Positions 54,246 through 62,979 of a stretch of 64,000 bases of DNA are shown here, one piece after another (position 1 is the stretch's first letter; every line of letters begins with the position of its first letter). The position numbers were made by a program, and so were the translations under genes. Origin of the DNA: Euglena gracilis (lineage: Eukaryota > Euglenida > Euglenophyceae > Euglenales); assembly GCA_039621445.1 (NCBI GenBank), contig CP154957.1, forward strand, positions 38,224,654-38,288,653, given 5' to 3'. The notes beneath the pieces were generated by a model. The model was given only the letters and a program-made list of their open reading frames with translations. It did not search any database and was not told the DNA's origin.

Positions 54246-54530
54246 TGTGGTCCCTTTGTTGCAGCCTTTGCGGTCACTTCCTTCTTGCGCTTCTCTTCCA
54301 ACACGTTGGCCAACAACGTACCGTGTATTGGGTCAACAGCAGGGCCCTTCTGCAAATCGACCAAATACTTTTCAAGTGTAGCAACAAATTCATTTGGTTT
54401 CGGGGGTTGGGGGAGCATGCGGTCCACACTGTTTGCGGTCTTTTCTTCATTTTCCGAAAGAAAAAACTGCAAGGACAGGTAGTGGAATGTGGTAAAACTT
54501 GTCCACGAGAAACCATTATGCTCTAAGCTA
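54233..54530 (-). pseudogene. LP-x-PPK family N-terminal domain, K1
   Basis: The minus strand encodes N-S-V-D-R-M-L-P-Q-P-P-K, E-F-V-A-T-L-E-K, then V-D-P-I-H-G-T-L-L-A-N-V and a Lys/Arg-rich tail. It matches residues ~7-60 of the 206-aa protein at 32944. The expected start (ATGAAGAAAAGACCGCAAAC) is present but one frame off, as in the 50.8-kb copy. CCTTGCAG just upstream could be a splice acceptor; alternatively the copy is simply frameshifted. The tail K-K-E-V-T-A-K-A-A-T-K-G-P-Q runs to a stop where the acidic linker of the PHD part begins in another frame. Confidence 0.65.
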
Positions 54531-54593
54531 TTGGGGGGCACTGGTCGGACCAGTGGGAATTCTTGATTTTTTCAGTTCACAATTTCAGTTCAC

Positions 54594-54800
54594 GAGGACA
54601 CACACTGTGTCTCGTGGACTGGCAGTCCACGAGACACAGTGTGTGTCCCCGTGGACTGGGACACACACTGTGTCTCGTGGACTGGCAGTCCACGAGACAC
54701 AGTGTGTGTCCCCGTGAACTGAAAAATTGACAAAAAATCGCAAAAAAATACGGGGTAGACATTGCGTGGCTAAGTTCCACGAGACACAGTGTGTGTCTTG
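54594..54800. repeat. TGTGTCTCGTGGACT palindrome array (K1 right)
   Basis: Two full direct copies of a ~58-base palindromic unit (CACACACTGTGTCTCGTGGA CTGG CAGTCCACGAGACACAGTG) follow a TTCAGTTCACGAGG start. They end with CCCGTGAACTGAAAAATTGA. A last half-unit lies at 54775-54800. Confidence 0.95.
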
Positions 54801-54823
54801 GGCCTCTTAGTCAACGGATATAG

Positions 54824-54933
54824 ACAAAAATCGTCCATTGTAACCCAGACACACCGTGTACCCGGGTTATGGGCGCCTTCGGCGCCCATAACCCGGACAC
54901 ACGGTGTGTCCGGGTGACATGGACGATTTTTGT
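54824..54933. repeat. 53-bp-arm hairpin with GGCGCC-TTCG-GGCGCC tip
   Basis: ACAAAAATCGTCCAT and its inverse ATGGACGATTTTTGT form the base. GACACACCGTGT / ACACGGTGTGTC form the middle and CCGGGTTATGGGCGCC / GGCGCCCATAACCCGG the top, with TTCG as the loop. It abuts the right end of K1. One arm alone (GGTGTGTCCGGGTGACATCG) occurs at 62319-62350, at the gene end of K2. Confidence 0.95.
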
Positions 54934-54994
54934 GTAGTGCTGGTGGGGTAGGACAGGGTCCTTGGGGGGGGGGGGACTGGCCATAAGTGCATTT

Positions 54995-55200
54995 CCGGGA
55001 AAAACAAATTTTTTGGGAAAAAATCCTATTTAGGCTCCAAATTAGGAATCCCCCAACCTGAAATTAGTATTTTGACACCAAATTAGGCATCACCATTCCA
55101 AGTTTTGCAAAATTTATGCCTCAAAATTAGGAATATACCTGAATATTTTGCCAAACTAGGCATCACCAGCCAAGTTTTTTTTCAGAAAAAAATTGGCCGA
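54995..55200 (+). repeat. AATTAGGCATCACCA-type repeat, copy 2
   Basis: See 42385-42520. Here the GGCATCACC...CCAAGTTTT part occurs twice (about 55087 and 55158). Confidence 0.75.
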
Positions 55201-55204
55201 AAAG

Positions 55205-55450
55205 GGTACCCCCTCCGGTCACAGGTTGCAGGTTGCGAAAATTTTAACGCCACCTTACCTACAACTGCCCCCTCATTTACGACCACGCTCCGGTCACAGG
55301 TTGCAGGTTATGGGGGCGTTATGACCATCCCCCCCCCCCCGGTCACAGGTTGCAGGAACCCAGTTGTCCGACAAGGGGGGGGGGGGCGGGTAAGAGGTCA
55401 TAACACCCCCATGTCCTGCACCTGTGACCGGGGGGTGGCCGTAAATGAGG
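55205..55450. repeat. GGTCACAGGTTGCAGG foldback words
   Basis: Three direct GGTCACAGGTTGCAGG copies and an inverse CCTGCACCTGTGACCGGG, mixed with GTTATGACC/GGTCATAAC. The same words occur in both R5 arms (29390-29470, 36280-36350). Directly upstream of the hAT transposase relic. Confidence 0.85.
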
Positions 55451-55532
55451 GGTGGTCGTACAACAAAGGGGGGGGGGGGCGGGTAGGTCGGGTCGGGGGG
55501 GGGGGGGCAGCCGCCAAGTGAAAATCCAAAGG

Positions 55533-55964
55533 CAAAGAAGCCACGGGTGCAAAAAGTTCTTTCATTTGTGGTGCCACAAACATACAGATGCCTGTTATTT
55601 GATATGGTTCCCTTTCATTGCTCTCAATTTAATGCAAAGGCGGCAAACCACCCTTTCAGAAGCCGTTGAAATATGGGTTGAACTCTTGCAAAGGATTCCA
55701 AAGAATTTGGGTGGATACAATGTTGTTCTCCAAAGAAGGTGGCAGGCAGGACAAATTCCACCATCCCTTTGCACATTGGGACTGCATCTTTCGGGTTGTT
55801 TGGCATCCACAGCAAATCTAGAGCGCAATTTTTCCACAATGGGTCATGTTTATGGGCAAAGACGGACAAATTTGGGGATTGAGAAGGCTGGCAAACTGAC
55901 CTTCCTCTTTCGTGCTCTGAACCCACCCGACTTACCTTCCCCCAGCGATGATGACAGTGAATGA
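55533..55964 (+). pseudogene. hAT transposase C-terminal fragment
   Basis: The frame encodes a stretch ending C-L-A-STANLERNFSTMG-H-V-Y..R-R-T-N-L-G-I-E-K-A-G-K-L-T-F-L-F-R-A-L-N (about 55797-55925). This fits the hAT family C-terminal dimerisation region (S-x-A-x-x-E-R-x-F-S-x-x-G ... R-x-x-L ... L-x-F-L), which closes the transposase core. About 75 residues before it are also compatible, with W-x-E-L-L-Q-R-I and L-Q-R-R-W. The end is an acidic D-D-D-S-E tail and stop. The N-terminal BED finger and catalytic D..D are not in the window in readable form. hAT enzymes make 8-base duplications, the size seen at the MITEs of families C and D and the CCGCGG MITE, so a relative could have moved them. 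The start of the frame lies in a G-run and is not real. Confidence 0.7.
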
Positions 55965-56230
55965 CCGTCAACGTCTTTTGCCCATGTCTCATCAAAGGTC
56001 AACACAAAAGCAAGGGAAAAGGGGTGTGTGCGCACGGTGGCTTTTTTTCCAGGTTTTGCGATGCCGGTGACTTGGCGCTTCATCCAGCCGGGGTTTTTGA
56101 AAAAAACCGTGTTTTTTTTGTCGTTCTTTTTTCAAAAAAAAACCCATCTTTTGTTTTTTTTGGGGGGGAGCACACGGCAGGCCGACAGCTGGCCGACAGC
56201 GTGACGGAGCTGGGTCATTTTGTTCAGCTG
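55965..56230. other. No gene; A/T palindrome block
   Basis: Contains a T-run/A-run palindrome block at 56095-56165 and nothing else recognisable. Confidence 0.55.
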
Positions 56231-57215
56231 AATGCGGGTAGCAAATGCCTAATTTGGTGTGCCAGTTCAGAAATTTGAGAGGCAATTTAGTGTGCCAATT
56301 CCCAATTTTGAGGACCAAATTCCTGAATTCATGTGTAAATTCCTAATTTTGAGAGGCAAATGCCTTTTTCCGGGTGTGAAAATACTGAAATTTGATTGGT
56401 AATCCCTAATTTGGTGTGCCAATGCTGGATTTTGAGTGGCAAATTCCTGATTACCACCCCCCCCCCCATATTGTCCCTCGGCCCCGGCCGACGGGGGGTT
56501 TTTTTTGGCTCGGCCAAAGAAATTCCTTTGTGTTGTCCCCCCCCCATTGTCCAGTCGGGCCTCCCGGGGGGAGGTCGGTGGGACAATAAGGGGGGGGGGT
56601 AATAAAAAGGTTCCTAATTTTTAGTGGCAAATGCCTAATTTTGGGGGGGGGGCAATTTCCAAATTTGGGTTGGCAAATGCCTAATTCTGGGTGTAACTGG
56701 GCCATTGTTGAGCTAATTTTGAGTGGTAAATGCCCAATTTAGGGTGTAAAACACCGAAATTTGAGGGAAAATCCCTAATTTGGTGTGCCAATGCCTAATT
56801 TTGTGTGCCAAATTCCTAATTAACAAAAAGGCTCCCGTTTTGAGAGGCAAATGCTTAATCTGGGGGGCAATGTCCAATTTTGGGTTGGCAAAGTTTTGGG
56901 TTGGGTTGCCTGATTTTAGGTGTACCATGCCCCCCCCCCCCATATTGTACCCCCCCCTGGGAGCCATTTTCTGGGGGGGAGGTACATTATGGGGGGGGCC
57001 AAGGTCATGGTCCATGGTCACTCCGATCGAAACCATACACAGTCAATCCAATTGGGGGGGGGGGTACATTATGGGGGGTATGGGGGGGGGCATGGTAAAA
57101 TCCCATTTTCGGATGGAAAATGCACAATTTTGGGTGGCATGAGTGGCAAATGCATATTTCGGGGTGAAAATTGCTCAATTTCAGCGGCTAATGCCTAAAT
57201 TTGGTATGAAACATG
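56230..57215. repeat. Degenerate TGCCTAATTTTGNGTGGCAAAT array
   Basis: More than twenty loose units of 18-35 bases such as GGCAAATGCCTAATTTTG and GTGTGCCAATGCC, over about 1 kb. It is interrupted by C/G-run blocks and a MITE (56925-57095). Confidence 0.8.
56925..57095. mobile_element. TA-type MITE, CCATGCCCC family, copy 4
   Basis: TA (56923-56924) CCATGCCCCCCCCCC ... GGGGGGGGGCATGG TA (57096-57097). Inside, ATATTGTACCCCCCC and GGGGGTACATTATGGGG are inverse. 171 bases, inserted in the TGCCTAATTT array. Confidence 0.8.
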
Positions 57216-57220
57216 CTTCA

Positions 57221-58130
57221 CATTGGTCCAGAAGTGCCAATCTAAATGGGCCCCGAGCGGATTCCGGTGGGGTCGCTGGTGGTCGTACCCCGACCTTCCC
57301 ACCAAACCCCGACATGGTCGGCCCGACCTTATCGACCTGTGGTTCTCCAACCTGGGCGGTCCGACCACCATTGGTACACCCCCCCAACTTTCTGGAAAAC
57401 CCCCCCCGAATTTCGGTATGGTGTGGGGGGTAGGGGGGGGGGGGGTTACCAAATCATGGGAAACGAACCTGGTCCAATGGTCCAATTGGGTGAAAATGCA
57501 ACAAGTGGGGGTATGGGGTGTGCCTCAACATTATGGGGCAATTTGGGGTGCAATGGGGGGTGATTTCAATTATAATTGCAAACATTTTGATGGAAAAAGG
57601 ACCTTATCCCCATTTCGGGTTTGGTTAAATGGCTTTTTTGGCGGTGATTCGCCACTGTCTTGCGGGGGGGGGTGGGGGGGACACAGCCCCCCCCCCCGTC
57701 AAAAAAGTTTTATAACAATTCCCATGCCCACCAAAACTTTGGTGTCCAAGGGTGCAAATTTGCAAGAGGCCCCATTGGGGTGAGGAGCCCTTGGGATGTG
57801 CACATTTTTGACGGACCTATTTCCCATCGCGCCCCGGCACTTGTCGCGACCACACTTTTTGCAGACCAACTCTGAAATTTACCCCCCCCGAACGGTCCAA
57901 ATCGCCCCGAAAACACAAAAAACACCCAATGAACCAATGGGGGCCAAGGGGGGGGGTGGACTTGGGGGGGGGAGGAGGGGGGAGGAGAAAGAAGCAAAGA
58001 ATTGTATTAATAAAGCAAAAAAAAAGTAAAAAAATGAAGATGCTACCAACACCCTGGGCTTTCCGAAGCTACCGACCATGGGGGGTCAGAGGGGGCCGAC
58101 AGCGAAGCCGCAGCGGCCAGGCCGCTGCCC
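57221..58130. other. No gene seen; GGTCGG words
   Basis: GGTCGGCCCGACC near 57313. Frames of 100-190 codons overlap on both strands without recognisable motifs. Ends in a purine-rich GGAGGAGGGG stretch (57940-58000). Confidence 0.45.
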
Positions 58131-58139
58131 TAACTTCAG

Positions 58140-58480
58140 CAGTTGATGATCGGGTGTTATTTAAAGGTATTAGGGTTTTAATCGATGTACCAACTGTACC
58201 ATCCCTCAACGTCGTTAAATTGGGTCTCATTGCAGGGGACCCGAGCGGTCAAAGCGCCCAACTAGGGTTAAAAACATTGGGGGACCCGAGCGAAGGGCCG
58301 AAGCCCAATGCTCAAAAAAGGGTCCGGGTCCCCCAATGTGTATTAACCCTAGTTGGGGCGCCTCTTTGGGTGGTTAAGCTGGTCCCCTGCAGGCACCACT
58401 CGCTCGGGTCTTCACGCAATGTCACCGACCCTGGTCATGGTCGATCGACCCTTCAACTGTTTGGTGGCAGGCTGGAAGGG
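58140..58480 (+). repeat. Family J hairpin unit, copy 2
   Basis: Shares TTATTTAAAGG (58157-58167), CATCCCTCAACGTCGTTAAA, CCCAACTAGGGTTAAAAACA, CCCCCAATGTGTATTAACCC and GGTCCCCTGCAGGCACCACT with 53060-53345. Extra GACCCGAGCG/CGCTCGGGTC words make another nested palindrome. Confidence 0.8.
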
Positions 58481-58625
58481 GGGGCTGGCTAGTCGGCCGA
58501 CTAGTCGGCTGACTAGCCAATTGGTTGGCCGACCGACAACGCCAATTGGTCAGTAGGCCTAGTCGGCAGCTAGTCGGTGAGACAGGGGGGGGGGAGCCAG
58601 TTGGCCGACTAGTCGGCGAACTACC
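58480..58625. repeat. CTAGTCGGCCGACTAG array
   Basis: Overlapping TAGTCGGCCGACTAG, TAGTCGGCTGACTAG and TTGGTTGGCCGACC words. Same family as 52800-52975. Confidence 0.85.
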
Positions 58626-58719
58626 CACTCTGTGCCAACCTGAGTCAACTTTTAAATTTTAAAACCGCCCTAAAAAATTTAATAAAAATTAATAAAAATA
58701 ATCAGATAAAATTCCCCCT

Positions 58720-59035
58720 ACCCCCCCCCCCCCTTCCCCCCCCCTTTCCCCCCTTCCCCCCCCCCACCCTGAAAGAAAACTTCGGATGGGGTGGAGGGGG
58801 GAGTTTTCAGCCTGTCGTGAGAGTCATGGCCAGCTTCCCCCCTAGGACCCCCCCAGGACCCACCGGGGGGCGGTACCCACTTTAGAATAACCTGAACTTG
58901 TGCTGCAAAATTTCTGCCAAAAATGCGGGACCCACCAAGGACCCCCCCCCAGCACCCCCCCCCCAGCACCCTCCGAAGGACCCCCCCAGGACCCCCCCCA
59001 GGACCCCCCCAGGACATGGTCTTGGGGGGGAGAAC
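58720..59035. repeat. C-run / AGGACCCCCCC tract
   Basis: Poly-C tracts at 58725-58765, then about nine CAGGACCCCCC-type units to 59020. A related AGGACCC run is at 53380-53400. Confidence 0.85.
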
Positions 59036-59159
59036 TGGCCATAAGTGCATTTCCGGGTGATTTGGGTTTTTATGCCCACCGACCAGCCACCGACCACCCA
59101 CCGACCAGGGGGGGGGGGGGCTTAAAAATGCAAAAAAGGGGGGGGGGGTAGTGCAAAAA

Positions 59160-59240
59160 AAATGGTGGTCGGCCCGACCACCACAGGTCGGTCGACCACC
59201 ACCACAGGTCGGGCCGACCATGGTCGGCCCGACCATCACA
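59160..59240. repeat. GGTCGGCCCGACC cluster
   Basis: GGTCGGCCCGACCACCACAG, GGTCGGTCGACC, GGTCGGGCCGACCATGGTCG and GCCCGACC overlap. See 20640-20745. Confidence 0.9.
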
Positions 59241-59735
59241 GCGACCACCACCGGGAATCCGCACGGAGCCTTAATTTCGGATGTTCATTTTGAATTATCT
59301 TTCGAAGGCTGCTTTGGGCAATTTTTAGTCACTTGGAACCCTTTCACACAAAATTTGGGCCTTTTTTTTCGTCCATTATCAGGGAAACTTTGTCAGTTCG
59401 TTGAAAATCGGACACCAGTTGAGCAATTTTTAGTTACTCGAATAATTTGCAGACAAAAATCCTTCACAATGACTATAGAATGACCCAAAAATAGGCCCAA
59501 ATAGTCAGAATTGGTTTTAAAAAAAAAAGTCCAAAATCAGCAAACTTGACAAAAGTTAGCGAGAAATGACTTAAAATGGGCAAAAATGCAGCCTCCACTA
59601 ACGGTGACATGACCTTGAAGGGAGATTGACAGCGAAATTGCTTCTGCATTGCAAGGCCATGGCTCGGGTGACTTTCCTGTGAGTCACACGGCTGGCCGAC
59701 GGCGTGCTCTGGGGGGGGTTAATGCGGTTGTTTGG
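59241..59735. other. No gene seen
   Basis: Includes two CAATTTTTAGTYACT words (59318, 59423), about 105 bases apart, suggesting an old short tandem duplication. Confidence 0.5.
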
Positions 59736-59858
59736 AGGTCGGGCTGACCTGCTCAGCCTGACCTCCAGTGGTCAACAACGGCCTGGCCGGGCCAACCATG
59801 GGTCGGCGCCGACCTCCGGGATCGTCAAAGCCAATCATCCGCCCGAGCAGGGAATTTC

Positions 59859-60828
59859 TTAAGCCGGCGTTTGAGACGCCGGGCTCAGGACAGAACCGGC
59901 GTCCCCCCCCACGGGCTTTCCGGACGCCGGTTCTGTCCTAAAGCCCGGCGTTAGGAACGCCGGTTTTGTCCAAAGCCCGGCGTCCGATTTTCATTCCTAA
60001 AAATGTCACCAAAAGTGCCCAAAAGTGGCCCTAAGGTGCTGGTATGAGTGTTTCAATCATCAAGGACAATGATTTTTGCCATCTGGGGACCACTAGGGTG
60101 GATATCCAAATCTCATGAAAATCGGCCCAGATTTGGAAATAGAGTACCGTGCAGCGTGGAAAGATCTGATGAGCACCGCTGGTCGTCTGTTGAAAAGAGC
60201 TTTCGATCGAGGGGTAACTTGGTACCCTAACGTTGCACGCAGCCCGAGATACGCTCGCGATGGTCGGATCGGCCAGAATCTGAGTCGAAACTTGTGGCAA
60301 TTTTCAGTGACTTTTGGTTTAAGATGCTGAATAAACCCTACAGAAACGTTTTTCCTCTTCGAATCAACGACCTGAGGGCCTTGGGGGGGCACCAGAGTTG
60401 TGAAATTAGGATTCCCCACTGACAGAAAATAAGAGCTCCAGGCGACGTGGCTGAATTTGGTGGGGATCGCCAGTCGTCTGATGAAAAGAGCTTTCGATCG
60501 AGGGGTGATTTTATACCTGGACGATTGACACAGCCAGAAATACCCTCGCGATCGCCGGAATTTGGTGAAGTGCAAAGTGGTGTGACATTGCAGATCAGTG
60601 GTCGGAGATTGGTCCTGGGAGTGTCCTTTGGCCGAAGGTTGGGGACGCCGGTTCTGTCCTGAGCCCGGCGTCTCTAAAACGCCGGCTTAAACAAGAGGTG
60701 ACGGACGCCGGTTCTGTCCAAAGCCCGGCGTTTCGGACGCCGGTTCCGTCCTTCGGACGGAACCGGCGTCCAAAACGCCGGGCTTTGGACAGAACCGGCG
60801 TCCGTCACCTCTTTTTTGTAGTAAAGGA
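59859..60828 (-). repeat. Repeat R7, copy 3 (inverted)
   Basis: Reverse copy of 24448-25398 (see there). The ACGCCGGTTCTGTCC palindromes at both ends are intact. The G2 target position reads ACCGT here (the reverse of ACGGT), uninterrupted. Confidence 0.9.
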
Positions 60829-60829
60829 C

Positions 60830-61310
60830 CCCGGGGGGGGGGGGGGGCCAGCCTCCGGCTGGGAAAAAAGGTGCGGGGTGGATTTGAGCTGCTGCCTGGC
60901 TGGACCCCCCCCCCCGGGGGGTGGGGGGGGTCCAGGGCTGGAGGGGGCTGGGCTGGGTCGACGAAAAACAAAATTTTCTAACACATTTTTGCCATTTTCG
61001 ACACTTTGATGGTTGGAGCTAGGTCAAGGCTGGGGGGCCGTGATGGAAGAAGCTGTGATGAGGGGAAAAAATGAAGGGACAGGTGAGCTGGGTAGCCCAA
61101 TTGGCCGGCCGGCCTTTGGCCGGCTGGGCCGGCCTGGGGCCGGCTGGCCCGGCCTCCGGCCGGGCTGGACCCGACTTTATTTCACTTGACCCCCGGGGGG
61201 GGGGGGCTCCCAGCCCGAATTTGGGCTGCTGGCTGGATTTGAGCTGCTGCCTGGCTGGACCCCCCCCGGGGGGGGTAGGGTACCCTCCGGCTTGAGAAAA
61301 TCCCTGCGCC
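60830..61310. repeat. C/G-run and GGCCGGCC tract
   Basis: Two copies of TGGATTTGAGCTGCTGCCTG then GCTGGACCCCCCC (60890 and 61230). Between them are GGCCGGCC-TTTGGCCGGC palindromes (61100-61160). Frames are compositional. Confidence 0.75.
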
Positions 61311-61373
61311 CGAGACCGTTTTTTGACCAAGGAACCCCAAAAAGGTCTTTTTTTTCTTTTAGTGGTCATCTGT

Positions 61374-61470
61374 GACAAGAACTGGGTTTGGGCCAAGTGT
61401 TAGGGGAGCCTGGGGGCGGGGATAGCGGTGCCGAAGGCGCCGTGGTCGCCCCCAGGCCTAAAACCTTGGC
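61374..61470. repeat. Family E foldback, copy 2
   Basis: CAAGAACTGGGTTTGGGCCA then AGTGTT pairs with AACCTTGGCCC then AAAACACTGTTCTTG. The centre has GGTGCC-GAA-GGCGCC. Copy 1 is at 23807-23925. Confidence 0.8.
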
Positions 61471-61562
61471 CCAAAACACTGTTCTTGGTTTAAAACCTAT
61501 TTTCTGGGCCCGACGCCTGTCTTGACATTCTACTGACATTAACGGATTTCAGGCTGGAATTG

Positions 61563-62345
61563 TTTATATCCGTGGACTGAGGCCCAAGACACACACTGTG
61601 TCTCGTGGACACACACACTGTGTCTCGTGGACTGGCAGTCCACGAGACACAGTGTGTGTCCCCGTGGACTGGGACACACACTGTGTCTCGTGGATTGAAA
61701 AATAAAAGGTGTTTGCCAGAAATGCGAGGTGTTCTACATCTAATGCAATGCAGCAGGGCAGTGGAAAGATGGTCACCGGACAACCGTGAGCTGTAACAGC
61801 TGAGAGACAGTTGGCGCGAATTTGGAAAAATGGTCGTCGGGACACGGAACGGCATAACAGACAACGAGGAGATGTAACGAGGAGCCCAGCGTTACGCCTT
61901 ACTGACCAACACACGACTCACAAATCCAGGACCCATGCTTTGGGGGACGCACCAGGTTAGCACACTTCCAGTGGTACGACAGCCCACTCGCATCACAGAC
62001 CACAGCATTTAGCTCATGACAGGGTGGGTTCAAAGGAACGGTGACCCCACAAAACCCACAATTAGGACGGACAGGATGAGGGCGTTTGTTTGCCCGGGAG
62101 GAGGAGACGGCAGGGAAAACGGAGGGAATGTTTGACATGTCCTGGGCCACCGGTGCGTGCTCCGCAGATGGGGGAGCACCAAAAATGGTCCACTTGGACC
62201 ACTGAGCGCGGTTGCGCTCGACGGCCAGGTCATCGTCGTCGCGCTCCAGTTTCAGCGGCCAAGCGCGGGATGGCTGCGTGCAGAACTCGGGCTCCTCATC
62301 TATGACGATGACCTCCACGGTGTGTCCGGGTGACATCGACGATTT
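61563..62345. mobile_element. Element K2: second PHD-gene unit
   Basis: 61563-62241 is a direct duplicate of 53548-54241 at about 97 percent identity by eye, including the palindrome array (shorter here, 61586-61700). Beyond 62241 it diverges and ends in one arm of the hairpin seen at 54824-54933. The right inverted end is absent. Confidence 0.75.
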
Positions 62346-62354
62346 TTGTGTCAT
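61899..62354 (-). CDS. PHD-finger protein, copy 2
   Basis: A 151-codon frame, best preserved PHD copy in the window. Residues ~11-22 are hydrophobic-acidic (VEVIVIDEE) and 38-45 an acidic linker (DDDD). 71-96 is a Ser/Pro linker. A PHD finger lies at 99-148: C99-x2-C102-x17-C120-x2-S123-x4-H128-x2-C131-x13-C145-x2-C148. This follows the C4HC3 plan except that the fourth zinc ligand is Ser123. Copy 1 has Cys at that place but has lost the last pair, so together they show what the ancestor had. PHD fingers typically read histone H3 tails in the nucleus. The start is uncertain: the ATG used falls in the arm of a hairpin, and the usual N-terminal L-P-x-P-P-K domain is missing. Probably a truncated copy. 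Confidence 0.6.
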   Translation of the reverse strand: MTQKSSMSPGHTVEVIVIDEEPEFCTQPSRAWPLKLERDDDDLAVERNRAQWSKWTIFGAPPSAEHAPVAQDMSNIPSVFPAVSSSRANKRPHPVRPNCGFCGVTVPLNPPCHELNAVVCDASGLSYHWKCANLVRPPKHGSWICESCVGQ

Positions 62355-62460
62355 GTCAGTTGATTTCCATTCAGGCGCCCGTTTATGTCGGTTGTCGGTC
62401 GATTTCCATTCAGGCGCGCGTTTATGTCAGTCGATTTCCATTCCATTGAAATCTGTTGCT
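62340..62460 (+). repeat. GTCGATTTCCATTCAGGCGC repeats
   Basis: Three copies of GTYGATTTCCATTCAGGCGC (or shortened) with CGTTTATGTC spacers. The same word is at the window's right edge (63970-64000), so this family continues outside. Confidence 0.85.
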
Positions 62461-62868
62461 GGTCAGATTGGGAATTTTTAGTGACTTTTTGGACATTTTG
62501 GATTTCCCTTTTTTTTCGACATTTTGGTCCCATGGGGTTGTGGAGGCGTCATGGAACAGACAAAAACCAAATTTTGTGGTCAGGTGATCACAGCTGGCTG
62601 GACTTTGGATGGAAAGACGGAAGGACGAACTTAAGATTATCATTTTCTGGAACTTCAGAAAAAGCATTCGGCAAATTTGGCCTGAACCAGTTGTCATCAC
62701 TGGTCATCTGAAAGAAAAGCTTTCGGGTGAGGGGTGATTTGGCCATGTTAAAACCTATTTTCTGGGCTCGACGCTGTATTGCAATTCTATTGACATCATC
62801 GGATTTCGGGCTAAGGCTGTGTTCAGAGCAACATGGCTTTGGTCAAAATCTGTGTCTCTAAAAAAAAA

Positions 62869-62958
62869 CGCAGACTCTGACCTGAGTCTGTGTTTCGAAA
62901 TGCTGAATCTGTTATTCAGCCTTGCGTTTCGAAACGCAGACTCAGGTCAGAGTCTGCG
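62869..62958. repeat. 32-bp-arm hairpin, GCAGACTCTGACC
   Basis: Arms CGCAGACTCTGACCTGAGTC.. (62869-62900) and the inverse (62927-62958) differ at one position. A smaller GCTGAAT/ATTCAGC hairpin sits in the loop. Confidence 0.95.
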
Positions 62959-62979
62959 TTTGAGACGCATTTCTTTATA

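Larger units (their letters stand above)
53548..54822. mobile_element. Element K1: inverted ends plus broken PHD gene
   Basis: The left end TATATCCGTGGACTGAGGCC then CAAGACACACACTGTGTCTCGTGGA (53548-53594) is inverted at 54775-54821 with a few differences. Adjacent to each end is an array of TGTGTCTCGTGGACT / AGTCCACGAGACACA palindromes (53571-53716, 54594-54800). Between the arrays, on the minus strand, lies a PHD-family gene relic. The left two-thirds are duplicated at 61563-62241. No target duplication was found. Confidence 0.7.
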
